This document shows, in pieces, positions 10,068-18,260 of a stretch of 64,000 nucleotides of DNA. A program made the position numbers and the translations under genes. The DNA comes from Pseudomonas sp. S06B 330. GTDB lineage: Bacteria; Pseudomonadota; Gammaproteobacteria; Pseudomonadales; Pseudomonadaceae. The notes under the pieces were generated by a model. The model saw only the letters and a program-made list of their open reading frames with translations. It was not told the DNA's origin and did not search any database. The DNA lies in the NCBI RefSeq assembly GCF_002845275.2, contig NZ_CP088149.1:2662501-2726500 (forward strand), given 5' to 3'. The first letter of the stretch is position 1. Each line of letters opens with the position of its first letter.

Positions 10068-10880
10068 ATGAGCACACCCCTGGATATGAACGCCTTGAAG
10101 GCGCGCCAACAAGCAGCATGGGCCAGCGGCGATTACGCCGTAATCGGCACAACTTTGCAGTTGGTCGGCGAACGTCTGGCCGAGGCCTGCGATTTGCGCT
10201 GGGATGAACAGGTACTCGATGTCGCGGCCGGTAACGGCAACGCCACCCTTGCCGCGGCACGACGCGGCTGTCAGGTCACCTCCACGGATTATGTGCCCGA
10301 GCTGTTAAAGCGTGGCGAAGAACGCGCACGGGCCGAACACTTGAACGTCGTATTCCAGGTGGCCGATGTAGAAGCCTTGCCGTTTGCCGACGGCGCTTTC
10401 GATGCGGTCATCTCGACCTTCGGCGTGATGTTTGCCCCCGATCAGGCGCAAGCGGCGCGAGAGCTATCTCGCGTCTGTCGGCCGGGTGGCCGAATTGGCC
10501 TGGCGAACTGGACGCCGCAAGGTTTCATCGGGCAGATGTTCAAAACCCTGGGCCGCCATGTACCGCCACCGGCCGGCGCACTGCCGCCCTCGCGCTGGGG
10601 CGACGAAGCGCAGTTGCAGCAGTTGTTCGACGACGCCATGGGTAGAATCGATATCAGCCGTCAGCACTTCAATTTTCGCTATCGCTCGCCAGCGCATTTC
10701 ATTGAGGTATTCAGGACCTGGTATGGCCCGGTTCACAAGGCCTTTGCCTCATTGCAGAGTGATGCCGCCAGCGCACTGGAAAACGATCTGACCCAATTGC
10801 TCAATGACAACAATGTGGCCGGCGACTCGTCGCTGGTCGTGCCCAGCGAATACCTGGAAGTCGTTATCAGCCGACGTTGA
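10068..10880 (+). CDS. Class I SAM-dependent methyltransferase
   Basis: A 270-residue methyltransferase of the UbiE/Methyltransf_11 type. Motif I is VLDVAAGNGNATLAAARRG (about residues 46-64), the acidic residue after strand 2 is in TSTDYVPELL, and the motif II/III region reads LPFADGAFDAVISTFGVMFA. I chose ATG 10068 because AAGG lies eight bases upstream; a GTG at 10059 is in frame. The substrate is not evident. It stands alone between an intergenic gap and a converging kinase-like gene. Confidence 0.8.
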   Translation: MSTPLDMNALKARQQAAWASGDYAVIGTTLQLVGERLAEACDLRWDEQVLDVAAGNGNATLAAARRGCQVTSTDYVPELLKRGEERARAEHLNVVFQVADVEALPFADGAFDAVISTFGVMFAPDQAQAARELSRVCRPGGRIGLANWTPQGFIGQMFKTLGRHVPPPAGALPPSRWGDEAQLQQLFDDAMGRIDISRQHFNFRYRSPAHFIEVFRTWYGPVHKAFASLQSDAASALENDLTQLLNDNNVAGDSSLVVPSEYLEVVISRR

Positions 10881-10951
10881 ACTGAACTAGCCGATGGGCC
10901 GCATCGGCGGCGCCAGGGTTGGTGCATGCACATCAACCTGGCAACCTTTGT

Positions 10952-11497
10952 TCACGCTGAGTCCGAGCAGTGCAGCGCGGCGCTGCTCGGCAATCGCGCG
11001 ATGAATTCGGCGATCTGCCGAGCCCCACGTAAATGGACGACCGGAACCTGCGGTCCTTTGACCACGCGTACAGCGTCGATCGACGGGCGATAGTCACGGT
11101 CAAATGTCCAGACAAAGTTGAGGAAGGTTAAAAAGGCCCGGTCCAGTTTTTCCTCGCAGCCGAGCGGTTTGTCCGCGCGCGGTCGGTTCAACAGGCTGCG
11201 CCAGATTACGCGGGTAAAGCAGGTTATGCGCGGCGTATCCAGCCAGATGATCAACTGCGCACGCGGCAGCCTTAAGTCAAAGGTTCGCCTTGCGTAGTTG
11301 CCTTCGCAAATCCAGGCGTCTGAGGCAAGCGCAGCGCTGACGCGGGCGCGGAATGTGTCCGCGTCCGGTTCTGTCCAGTCGGGTTCCCAGAACAGTTTAT
11401 CCAGGTGGACGACCGGCACATTCAAGCGCTCGCCGAGGTCACGGGCCAGGGTCGATTTGCCGCTACCGGCGTTGCCCAGGATGACGATGCGTTGCAT
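10952..11497 (-). CDS. P-loop nucleoside kinase-like protein (FlaR/topology-modulation family)
   Basis: A 181-residue single-domain P-loop NTPase. The Walker A motif GNAGSGKST is at residues 8-16, followed by VVHLDKLFWEPDW, a segment typical of proteins annotated as DNA topology modulation protein FlaR and related to adenylate kinase. A lid-like RLPRAQLIIWLDTPR and a C-terminal RxxxxD region complete the fold. The biochemical role of this family is poorly defined; a small-molecule kinase is the safer reading than a direct topology role. Confidence 0.72.
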   Translation of the reverse strand: MQRIVILGNAGSGKSTLARDLGERLNVPVVHLDKLFWEPDWTEPDADTFRARVSAALASDAWICEGNYARRTFDLRLPRAQLIIWLDTPRITCFTRVIWRSLLNRPRADKPLGCEEKLDRAFLTFLNFVWTFDRDYRPSIDAVRVVKGPQVPVVHLRGARQIAEFIARLPSSAALHCSDSA

Positions 11498-11827
11498 GGA
11501 GGAGTCCTTTCCGGAAAACCGGTAATTGTGCGGGTTCTGCGCAGGTAAAAACAGAGTCCGGTGCAGTAACAGCCTTGCGCTGTTGTTGTGGCAGCTGGCC
11601 TTGCCAGCGATTCAGACTTCGCGCACCCGCTGGCACCGCGCCGATGCCATCGCCAGCAAGACTGACGACCACAATGGACCTGTGCACTCCGACTCGCGCC
11701 TACCTGGGCAGGGTCATCCCTCAAAAATATTGCTGCCACCCCTCATTTTTTTGAATTACCACCCCCTCACGCATCCCCGGCAAAATCCCCGCCACGCTTG
11801 GCCTACAAGCGAAAAAATTCCATCTCC
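11498..11827. other. Intergenic region upstream of the HPP leader
   Basis: No gene is supported here. It holds a degenerate REP pair (listed separately at 11585-11674) and then a C-rich, AT-interrupted stretch leading into the leader hairpins of the HPP gene. The segment CTACAAGCGAAAAAA at about 11802 is adjacent to the leader and could be part of its promoter, but I cannot assign boxes. Confidence 0.4.
11585..11674. repeat. Degenerate REP inverted pair
   Basis: Arm one, TTGTGGCAGCTGGCCTTGCC then AGCGAT (11585-11610), and arm two, CATCGCCAGCAAGACTGACG then ACCACAA (11648-11674), are diverged copies of the REP seen at 175-261 and 44618-44690. The second arm is decayed in its outer half. Confidence 0.65.
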
Positions 11828-11918
11828 ATGGACGGAGCCTTTTAGGTATTGCCTTCGCAATACTCAGCCCAGCCGTTTTGGCCGGGCATTTTTTTACTGC
11901 CAGGTGCCTGATTTCCCC
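11828..11918 (+). promoter_or_regulatory. Structured 5' leader with terminator-like hairpin before the HPP gene
   Basis: Two consecutive hairpins precede the start codon. The first is perfect: GTATTGC (11846-11852), loop CTTC, GCAATAC (11857-11863). The second, GCCCAGCC (11867-11874) / GGCCGGGC (11880-11887), has one mismatch and is followed by seven T residues (11889-11895), so it has the form of a rho-independent terminator only 24 bases before ATG 11919. A five-codon ORF ATG-GAC-GGA-GCC-TTT-TAG starts at 11829 but has no ribosome binding site. This could be an attenuator or riboswitch leader, or the 3' end of a separate small RNA. Confidence 0.5.
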
Positions 11919-13076
11919 ATGTCTTCCCGCCGTCTGAACAACTGGTTTGTCCGGCTATTGCCGGCCCCTCTGAACATCCCCCCGAAAGAATGGTTACGCG
12001 CAGGCTTCGGCGCCTTGCTCGGGCTGTTTCTGGCGGGCATGGCCTGCAGTTATGCCTTTGGCAGTGCCGTCGCGCTGCACCTGCTCGGCCCCCTGGCGGC
12101 CTCGGCGGTGCTGTTGTTTGCCGTGCATTCCGGGGCGCTGGCGCAGCCTTGGCCCTTCGTCGGCAGCTATGCCAGTGCGACGGTCGTGGGGTTGGTGCTG
12201 CATCATTGGTTCGGCTCGGCACTCTGGGTGGCAGCCTTGGCCCTTGGCCTGGCACTGGTGGTTATGTGCCTGTTGCGCTGCCTGCACCCGCCAGGCGGCG
12301 GGGTGGCGGTGAGTGTGGTGCTGGCGGATTCGACGCTCACGGCATTGGGTGACCGGGTGTTTGAGCCGATCATGCTCAACGCTCTAGTGCTGGTCGCGGT
12401 CGCCGTGATCTACAACCGTTTGACCGGGGTGCGTTATCCCAAGACCGCTGCACCGCGCAAAGATCTGCACCATACCAACGATGCACTGCCCGGTGAGCGT
12501 GTCGGGGTCAGTGGCGCCGACCTGGATCAGGCGCTGGAGGAGCTTGGCGAGTTTGTCGATATCACCCGTGATGAGCTAGAGCGGATCATCCTCGCCACCG
12601 AACAGCATGCCTTGCAGCGTAGCCTTGGCGGTATTACTGCCGCGTCTGTGATGTCGCGCGATGTTCAGCAGGCAACCCCCCAGATGACCTTGCAGCAGGC
12701 TTGGCAGCAGCTATCAAGTCATCATCTGAAGGCGCTGCCGGTACTGGATGAGCACAAGCAGATGGTGGGAATTGTCACCCTCAGCGACTTGGCCGGGGCG
12801 GCGATGGCGCAGGGGCGCTTCAGTTGGCGGGGGCTGTTGCACCGGCAGCACGTGCGGGTTGAACAGATCATGAGCCGACCGGTGATCACTGTGCGCAGCA
12901 CTGAGCCAGCGGTGGCGTTGATTCCGTTGCTGAGCGAGCAGGGGTTGCATTGTTTGCCGGTGCTCGATGGCCAGCAGTTGGTCGGAGTGATTACTCAGAC
13001 CGATCTGATCGCCGGGCTCAAGCGCCATTTGCTCAGTGCCGCAGCCCCCTCAGATCACCGGGTCACAGCGCTGTGA
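11919..13076 (+). CDS. HPP-family membrane protein with two CBS domains
   Basis: A 385-residue protein. I start it at ATG 11919 (MSSRRLNNWFVRLLP); earlier in-frame codons run through the REP and the leader hairpins and are unlikely to be translated. Residues about 25-165 form the HPP domain with four membrane segments and the name-giving CLHPPGGGVA motif near residue 125. Residues about 240-375 contain a CBS pair (ASVMSRDVQQATPQMTLQQA; QIMSRPVITVRSTEPAVALI), which usually binds adenine nucleotides and gates the linked domain. A plastid HPP protein has been linked to nitrite transport; the bacterial role is open. It overlaps the converging LysR gene by 27 bases. Confidence 0.85.
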   Translation: MSSRRLNNWFVRLLPAPLNIPPKEWLRAGFGALLGLFLAGMACSYAFGSAVALHLLGPLAASAVLLFAVHSGALAQPWPFVGSYASATVVGLVLHHWFGSALWVAALALGLALVVMCLLRCLHPPGGGVAVSVVLADSTLTALGDRVFEPIMLNALVLVAVAVIYNRLTGVRYPKTAAPRKDLHHTNDALPGERVGVSGADLDQALEELGEFVDITRDELERIILATEQHALQRSLGGITAASVMSRDVQQATPQMTLQQAWQQLSSHHLKALPVLDEHKQMVGIVTLSDLAGAAMAQGRFSWRGLLHRQHVRVEQIMSRPVITVRSTEPAVALIPLLSEQGLHCLPVLDGQQLVGVITQTDLIAGLKRHLLSAAAPSDHRVTAL

Positions 13077-13916
13077 CCAGTCGCTCTCACCGTCGGCCAC
13101 CAGTTGGCGCAACACCCTGAAGGCCTGTTGCAGCGCGGCGGTGTCTCGATCGCGGGCGTGCACCAGGTAGGTTGGGTAGGTGAACTCCGGCGCCTGTGGC
13201 ACGCGTTCGAAGATCCCACGGTCCAGGTAGCTCTGGACCACGCGGGTGCGAAAGTAGCCACTGCCACCATGCTCGAGAATGAACTGCAAGGCCAGGGGGC
13301 CCAAGTTGAAACTCAGGGCAGGGCGCGCGCATTCCGGCAGGGCGGCGTCGTGTTGGCGGCGGAAGGCCTGACCCCAGTCAATGTAAATGTAGGGGTCGGG
13401 TTTGTCCTTGCGGCGAATGCGGATGAGCTTTTCTTCCATCAATTGCTCAACCTGCAGGCCAGGCCCATAAGTGGGTTGGTAGACCAGTACCGCATCGAGT
13501 ACACCCATCTCCAGTTTGCGCAGCAATGATTCGCCGTCGCTGACTTCGTTGCGGATGGCGTGGCTGGGCATGGTCCGGTGCAGGGCGCTGACCCAGTCGA
13601 GCACCATCGGGTTGCCCAGGCTCACTTCGCCCCCGATGTGTAACACCTGGTGGCAGCCTTCAGGCAGCGGCAGGTCACGGCGGGCGGCCTCCCAGGTTTG
13701 CACCAACTGGTTGGCGTAGACCACGAATGCCTCGCCATCGGCCGTCAGGCTGGCGCCACTGCGGCTGCGGATGAACAACTGGCAGGACAGTTGTTGCTCC
13801 AGTTTCTGCACCCGAGCGGTGATGGCGGTCTGGGTGACGTGCAGGCGTTCGGCAGCCGCCATCAGGCTGCCGCTGCGGACGATTTCAAGGAAAGTGCGGG
13901 CCAGCTCGATATCCAT
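13050..13916 (-). CDS. LysR-family transcriptional regulator
   Basis: A 288-residue LTTR. I prefer ATG 13916 (MDIELARTFLEIVRSGSLMAAAER), which places the winged helix-turn-helix at the normal distance from the N-terminus; an ATG ten codons upstream (13946) is also open. The DNA-binding helix is RLHVTQTAITARVQKLEQQL, followed by an effector-binding domain with the motif LHIGGEVSLGNPMVLDWVSAL. No obvious divergent target; the nearest gene is a 62-residue hypothetical protein 117 bases away on the other strand. Confidence 0.85.
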   Translation of the reverse strand: MDIELARTFLEIVRSGSLMAAAERLHVTQTAITARVQKLEQQLSCQLFIRSRSGASLTADGEAFVVYANQLVQTWEAARRDLPLPEGCHQVLHIGGEVSLGNPMVLDWVSALHRTMPSHAIRNEVSDGESLLRKLEMGVLDAVLVYQPTYGPGLQVEQLMEEKLIRIRRKDKPDPYIYIDWGQAFRRQHDAALPECARPALSFNLGPLALQFILEHGGSGYFRTRVVQSYLDRGIFERVPQAPEFTYPTYLVHARDRDTAALQQAFRVLRQLVADGESDWSQRCDPVI

Positions 13917-14033
13917 GGAAGTCGCCGGGTGGAATAGGTTGCCCATTCTAGTGGGTTTGCACCGGATTAGGGCAGGCCTGCCGCGGTAGTCACTGTCTAT
14001 AGTGAAGGCATGTTTTCAATGGGAGCCTTAGCC

Positions 14034-14222
14034 ATGGAACTGATCAGTCGAGAGCCTTGGTGGCGTGAGCCACCAGAACCGGGTCAACGTGAAGAAGACT
14101 TGGTATGGGGTTACCTGGAAATCTACAAGGACGGCCACGCGGTGTTCGTCGAGCAGCGCCCGAGTGACAAGGAGCTGGCTGAGCGTAAGAGTTGTCGGCA
14201 TTTTCCTGCGGTTGAGGATTAG
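14034..14222 (+). CDS. Small hypothetical protein (62 aa)
   Basis: I do not recognise a named family. ATG 14034 has a good ribosome binding site (GGGAG, eight bases upstream), which favours it over an in-frame ATG at 14010. The product is acidic and hydrophilic, with WWREPPEPGQREEDLVWGYL near the start and a C-terminal KSCRHFPAVED; it has no membrane segment or signal peptide. It lies alone between the LysR gene and the YheO-type regulator. Confidence 0.6.
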   Translation: MELISREPWWREPPEPGQREEDLVWGYLEIYKDGHAVFVEQRPSDKELAERKSCRHFPAVED

Positions 14223-14341
14223 CGCTCTGCGCGCGATTGCCTCGCACTGAGGCCAATACAGGCGATGATGATTGCCTTTGCGCATGACAACGCTCAGCAT
14301 CGGCGTACGAAATCTCCTGTATTCGTTTCCGAGAGTAGCCA

Positions 14342-14977
14342 ATGAGTTCACAGGTTGGGCCCGAAACACTGCGTATCAAGAACTACACGACCATTGCCGA
14401 CTGTATTGCGACCCTGCTGTTTCCACACGCAGAAGTCGTCCTGCATGATCTGCGCAGCCAGTCGGTTGTCTACATTGCCAACAATATTTCCAAGCGCAAG
14501 ATCGGCGACGATTCGGCGCTTGAGACGCTCCCCGCTGATCTCGACTCGGCGCTTAGTCTAGGGCCTTACGAGAAGCTCAACTGGGACGGCCAGAAAATTC
14601 GCTCCATCAGCAGTGTGCTGCTTGATGAGCAAGGCGCCGCGCAGATGCTGCTGTGCATCAACCTGAATGTGTCGGTGCTGGAGCAGGCCAAGGATGCCTT
14701 GCTGCTGTTTTTCCAGGCCAGCCGGTTGATCCCTCAACCACAAGCGTTGTTTCGTGATGACTGGCAGGAGCGCATCAATACGTTTCTGCACACTTGGCTG
14801 CAGCGCCATAACCTGGGGCTCAATGCCTTGGACCGCGAGCATAAGCGCGCGCTGGTCGAGGCGCTGTACCATGAAGGTGCGTTTGAGGGCCGCAGCGCCT
14901 TTGACTATGTTGCCAATGTCCTGTCGATGGGGCGCGCCACGGTGTACAAATACGTGAAAGCCATAAAGCAAGGCTAG
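14342..14977 (+). CDS. YheO/DauR-type PAS-HTH transcriptional regulator
   Basis: A 211-residue regulator with the YheO architecture: an N-terminal PAS_6 domain (IADCIATLLFPHAEVVLHDL, then VVYIANNISKRKIGDDS) and a C-terminal helix-turn-helix ending YVANVLSMGRATVYKYVKAI. DauR of P. aeruginosa, a member of this family, controls D-arginine catabolism genes including an ornithine-cyclodeaminase-family enzyme. Here too the gene converges on an ornithine cyclodeaminase-like gene, overlapping it by four bases at the 3' ends, so it may control that pair. Confidence 0.82.
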   Translation: MSSQVGPETLRIKNYTTIADCIATLLFPHAEVVLHDLRSQSVVYIANNISKRKIGDDSALETLPADLDSALSLGPYEKLNWDGQKIRSISSVLLDEQGAAQMLLCINLNVSVLEQAKDALLLFFQASRLIPQPQALFRDDWQERINTFLHTWLQRHNLGLNALDREHKRALVEALYHEGAFEGRSAFDYVANVLSMGRATVYKYVKAIKQG

Positions 14978-15924
14978 TCGGCCAGACAGCATGCCAGGGC
15001 GCACTGTGCGATTTGTGCATCCTGCACCGCAACGCCGGTGAGGTCGGCCAGGGTAATCTGGTGATCATTGCTGCGGCCTTCGACCTCGCCGCTGAGCAAT
15101 CGCCCGAGTTCCAGCAGCTTGTCGATGTCGATCAGTCCGGCCCTCAGGGCGTGCGCGCTTTCGCCATAGTGGCTGCATTGCGCGAGGGCGTCGACGAACA
15201 GTCGATCGGCCTTACCCAGCAGCGCAGCATCAAGTTCCTGTTTGCCCGGGGCATCAGCGCCCACGGCTGTAATGTGCGTACCCGGGCGTATCCACTCACT
15301 GCGCAGCAAGGCTGTGCGCGAGGGCGTGGCGGTGACGATCAGGTTGGCCTTGGCTGCCACATACTCGGCGTCCAGCGTGGTTTCAACCTGGCAACCCAAT
15401 TGCTCGGCAAAGGCGCGGTAGTGTTCAAGTGCTGCTGACTGGCGGCCCCAGACCACTACGTGACGGCAGGAGGTCACTGGCAGTAGGTGCTGCAACTGCA
15501 TTCTGGCCTGCATCCCGGTGCCGAGAATACCGATGGCCTGTACCTCCCTGGGTGCCAGGTGTCGGGCAACGATCTGGCCGGCCAATGCAGTACGCAGGCA
15601 TGTCAGCCAGCCTTCATCCTGAAGCAGCGCCAGGGGCAGCCCGGTCCGCGCCGACAGCACCAGCATCAGCCCATTGTTGCTGTCCAGGCCCTTGCGGGGG
15701 TTGTCGTAAAAGCCGGTAGAGACTTTCACGGTAAAGCAGTCTTCGCCACTGATGTAGGCAGACTTTACGCAACAATCGCCGTTATGCTGGGCAAAGTCGA
15801 AGCACTGCACCGCCGGCACCTGAACCTGGCCCCGAGAAAAGGCAATGAAGCCGGCTTCGAGCATCTGCACCGCTTTGCTGTAATCCATGCTGCGTTCGAG
15901 GTGCTGGCGGCTGTACAGTTTCAT
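14974..15924 (-). CDS. Ornithine cyclodeaminase / mu-crystallin family imino acid reductase
   Basis: A 316-residue Rossmann enzyme of the OCD/mu-crystallin family. The dinucleotide loop is IGILGTGMQA at residues 131-140; VKVSTGFYDNPRKGLDSNNG near residue 67 is the usual substrate-side segment, and GADAPGKQELD is also typical. Members either deaminate ornithine or reduce cyclic or linear imino acids (EutC, BhcD, DauB). The start overlaps the stop of the upstream dehydratase-like gene as ATGA, so the two are translationally coupled and probably work in sequence: the lyase makes an imino acid and this enzyme reduces it. True ornithine cyclodeaminase is less likely in this context. Confidence 0.82.
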   Translation of the reverse strand: MKLYSRQHLERSMDYSKAVQMLEAGFIAFSRGQVQVPAVQCFDFAQHNGDCCVKSAYISGEDCFTVKVSTGFYDNPRKGLDSNNGLMLVLSARTGLPLALLQDEGWLTCLRTALAGQIVARHLAPREVQAIGILGTGMQARMQLQHLLPVTSCRHVVVWGRQSAALEHYRAFAEQLGCQVETTLDAEYVAAKANLIVTATPSRTALLRSEWIRPGTHITAVGADAPGKQELDAALLGKADRLFVDALAQCSHYGESAHALRAGLIDIDKLLELGRLLSGEVEGRSNDHQITLADLTGVAVQDAQIAQCALACCLAD

Positions 15925-16901
15925 TGCACGGCTCCAAGGAACTTTTCCAGCATGATGTTGCGACCGCAGAGGATCACTGCGACCCGTTTACCCTGAAAAT
16001 CTGCTGCCATTTTTAGCGCGCCGGCCATGGCCACACCCGCAGCGCCTTCGATGATCCAGCGTTCGTGAGCGGCCACGGCTTTCATCGCCGCACGGATTTC
16101 TGCTTCGCTGACCAGCACCGTGGCGTCGATGACCTGCTGACAGATGGGAAAGGTGATGCTATCGGCTTCGACACCCCCTGCGGTGCCGTCAGACAAGGTC
16201 TCCTGTTCCTCCATCTCAATGATGCGTCCGGCTTGTAACGAGCGCTGCAGGGTGGGTGCGTTTGCTGGCCAGCAGCCGATCACCTGGCACTGCGGCTTGA
16301 GTTGACGCAGTGCGGTACCTATTCCCGAGATCATGCCGCCACCGCCAACCGCCACGAACACTGCATCAAGTTGTGGCTGCTGCGCCATCAGTTCCATGCC
16401 AATGGTGCCCTGGCCGGCAATGATCTGCTGATCGTTGTAGGGCGAGACGAAGTGCTTGTCTTGCAGCTGTGCTTGACGGGCCGCCTCCAGTTCGACGCTC
16501 AGTGGGTCGCAGTCCAACGTGATGACCTGTGCGCCAAGGGCGCGGATGGCGTCGAGTTTCACTGCCGATGCGCTGCTGCTGGCATACACGGTGACCGGCA
16601 CGCCGGCGTTACGACCGGCCAAGGCGACGCCCTGGCCATGGTTGCCGGAAGAGGCGGTGATCACTCCCTGTTGGCGCTGCTGGGGAGTGAGCAAACGCAC
16701 CTTGTTGCTGGCACCACGGAACTTGAAAGAGCCCGTGTGTTGAAGGTGTTCGCATTTCAAGTACAACTCGCAGCCACTGAGCGCCGACAATCCGGGGCTA
16801 TGGCTCAATGGTGTGACCGCCACTGCGGGACGCAAGGCATCATGGGCTTGCTGGATGTGGGCAAACAGTCCTGGAAGAAGATCTCCGTCGAAGGTCATCA
16901 T
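15921..16901 (-). CDS. PLP-dependent threonine dehydratase-like lyase (EutB/BhcB-like)
   Basis: A 326-residue fold-type II PLP enzyme. The Schiff-base lysine is K60 in GSFKFRGA, the substrate loop is TASSGNHGQG (about 83-92) and the phosphate-binding glycine loop is VGGGGMISGIG. The segment LSDGTAGGVEADSITFP resembles the EutB group of serine/threonine dehydratases. There is no C-terminal regulatory ACT domain, so it is not a biosynthetic IlvA. EutB/EutC and BhcB/BhcD are known pairs of this enzyme with an ornithine cyclodeaminase homologue; the ATGA coupling to the next gene supports such a pair here. The hydroxy-amino-acid substrate is undetermined. Confidence 0.83.
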   Translation of the reverse strand: MMTFDGDLLPGLFAHIQQAHDALRPAVAVTPLSHSPGLSALSGCELYLKCEHLQHTGSFKFRGASNKVRLLTPQQRQQGVITASSGNHGQGVALAGRNAGVPVTVYASSSASAVKLDAIRALGAQVITLDCDPLSVELEAARQAQLQDKHFVSPYNDQQIIAGQGTIGMELMAQQPQLDAVFVAVGGGGMISGIGTALRQLKPQCQVIGCWPANAPTLQRSLQAGRIIEMEEQETLSDGTAGGVEADSITFPICQQVIDATVLVSEAEIRAAMKAVAAHERWIIEGAAGVAMAGALKMAADFQGKRVAVILCGRNIMLEKFLGAVQ

Positions 16902-16970
16902 GGTTTTCCTGTTCTAGACGTACGGTGGGCGTTGTCCGAGGCTATTTAGTGGCATTTAACGTGGAAATTG

Positions 16971-16985
16971 TATCTACCGTAGATA
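16971..16985. promoter_or_regulatory. Palindrome upstream of the dehydratase/reductase pair
   Basis: A perfect inverted repeat TATCTA-CCG-TAGATA lies 70 bases upstream of the dehydratase start codon, in an AT-rich stretch that contrasts with the flanking GC-rich DNA. Position and symmetry fit an operator or activator site for the dehydratase operon. The regulator is not identified. Confidence 0.4.
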
Positions 16986-17115
16986 TTGATTCCATATCTT
17001 GCAACCGGTTTTTTGTTACTGCAAGTGGGCGGTCTGCGAGCGCAGAACGCTCGCAGACGCTGTAGGTAGGTCGTTGGGTGGTGGGTACCCGTTTCTGAGT
17101 GGCAGTACGCGCCAC

Positions 17116-18165
17116 TTACACCTTGCGGGCTTCGAGGATCAGGTTGAAGGGTGTTTCAGTGGCCCGGCGAAAGTGTTTGAAGCCGGCCTCTTCGAACACT
17201 GCCCGCAAGCGCGCTTCCCCAGCCTGCGCCCCAAGGCCAAGACCGACGTCCTGAGACAGCGAGTTGGGAGTGCAGATAAAGGTGGAGGCCGCATAGAACA
17301 GGCGGCCCACTGGTGTGCTGTTTTCATCGAGGCTGTCATGGGCAAAGGGTTCGACCAGCAACACCGAGCCATCGTCTTTGAGCGCTTCGAAGGCATGGCG
17401 GGCGGCACCCACCGGGTCGCCCATGTCGTGCAGGCAGTCGAAGTAGCAGATCAGGTCAAAGTCCTTGCCGGGAAAGTCCTTGGCACTGGCCTGGATGAAC
17501 TGCGCGCGATCGGCAACACCGCCTTCGGCGGCGCGCTGGCCGGACACGCTGATCGACGGTCCGTGATAGTCATAGCCAAAGAACTGCGACGCAGGAAACG
17601 CCTGGGCCATGATTACGGTTGAGGCACCATGGCCGCAGCCGACGTCAGCGACTTTGGCGCCGCTTTGCAGTTTGTCGATCACCCCGGTCAAGGTCGGCAG
17701 CCACTCAGCCACCAGGTGCGCGCGGTAGCCGGGACGGAAGAAACGTTCGGTGCCGCTGAACATGCACGGGTGATGGTCGCCCCAGGGCAGCGCGCCGTCA
17801 CCGCGCATGGCTGCCACCAGTTTGTCTTTGTCGTGGTACAGGCTGGCAATCACCGACGCACCACCGGCGACATACACTGGTGAGTCTTCGATGGCCAGGG
17901 CCATGGCCTGCTCTTCGGGCAAGCGAAAGCGGCCATCCTGGTGTTGCATATAGCCCGAGGCCGCCTGCGCGCTGAGCCATTCGCGCAACAGTCGGGCGTT
18001 GCAGCCGGTTTTCTCGGCCAGTTGTTCGGGGGTGATGAATTGGCTATCGGCCATGGCCCGATACAAGCCCAATTCATCACCGAGAATCAGGTTGGCCAGC
18101 AGGGCGGCTGCGCCCATGTCGTTGACCAGTTTTCCCATGAAGTCCTGCAGCTTGGCTTCGTCCAT
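17116..18165 (-). CDS. SAM-dependent methyltransferase with N-terminal winged-helix domain
   Basis: A 349-residue protein. ATG 18165 is preceded by CAGGAGC at a good distance; the longer frame to 18246 has no such site. Residues about 1-110 form a winged-helix dimerisation domain (LGLYRAMADSQFITPEQLAEKTGCNARLLREW) and about 155-340 a Rossmann methyltransferase with motif I KVADVGCGHGASTVIMA and FDLICYFDCLHDMGDP. This layout matches the Rv2258c-like family and O-methyltransferases. Substrate unknown. It starts 95 bases from the stop of the secreted HELHH protein gene on the same strand. Confidence 0.8.
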   Translation of the reverse strand: MDEAKLQDFMGKLVNDMGAAALLANLILGDELGLYRAMADSQFITPEQLAEKTGCNARLLREWLSAQAASGYMQHQDGRFRLPEEQAMALAIEDSPVYVAGGASVIASLYHDKDKLVAAMRGDGALPWGDHHPCMFSGTERFFRPGYRAHLVAEWLPTLTGVIDKLQSGAKVADVGCGHGASTVIMAQAFPASQFFGYDYHGPSISVSGQRAAEGGVADRAQFIQASAKDFPGKDFDLICYFDCLHDMGDPVGAARHAFEALKDDGSVLLVEPFAHDSLDENSTPVGRLFYAASTFICTPNSLSQDVGLGLGAQAGEARLRAVFEEAGFKHFRRATETPFNLILEARKV

Positions 18166-18260
18166 TGCGTGTGCTCCTGATAGAAGTCCAACGTCAACGG
18201 GGCCGTCACTGCCAGCGACGACCTCGGGCCATTTCTTTTGGGGCAACTAGTAAGTGTAGT

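Noticed and set aside
11526..11918. N-terminal extension of the HPP protein by 131 residues
   Set aside because: It would translate a REP pair and the leader hairpins, with no similarity to the family; ATG 11919 gives the expected start.
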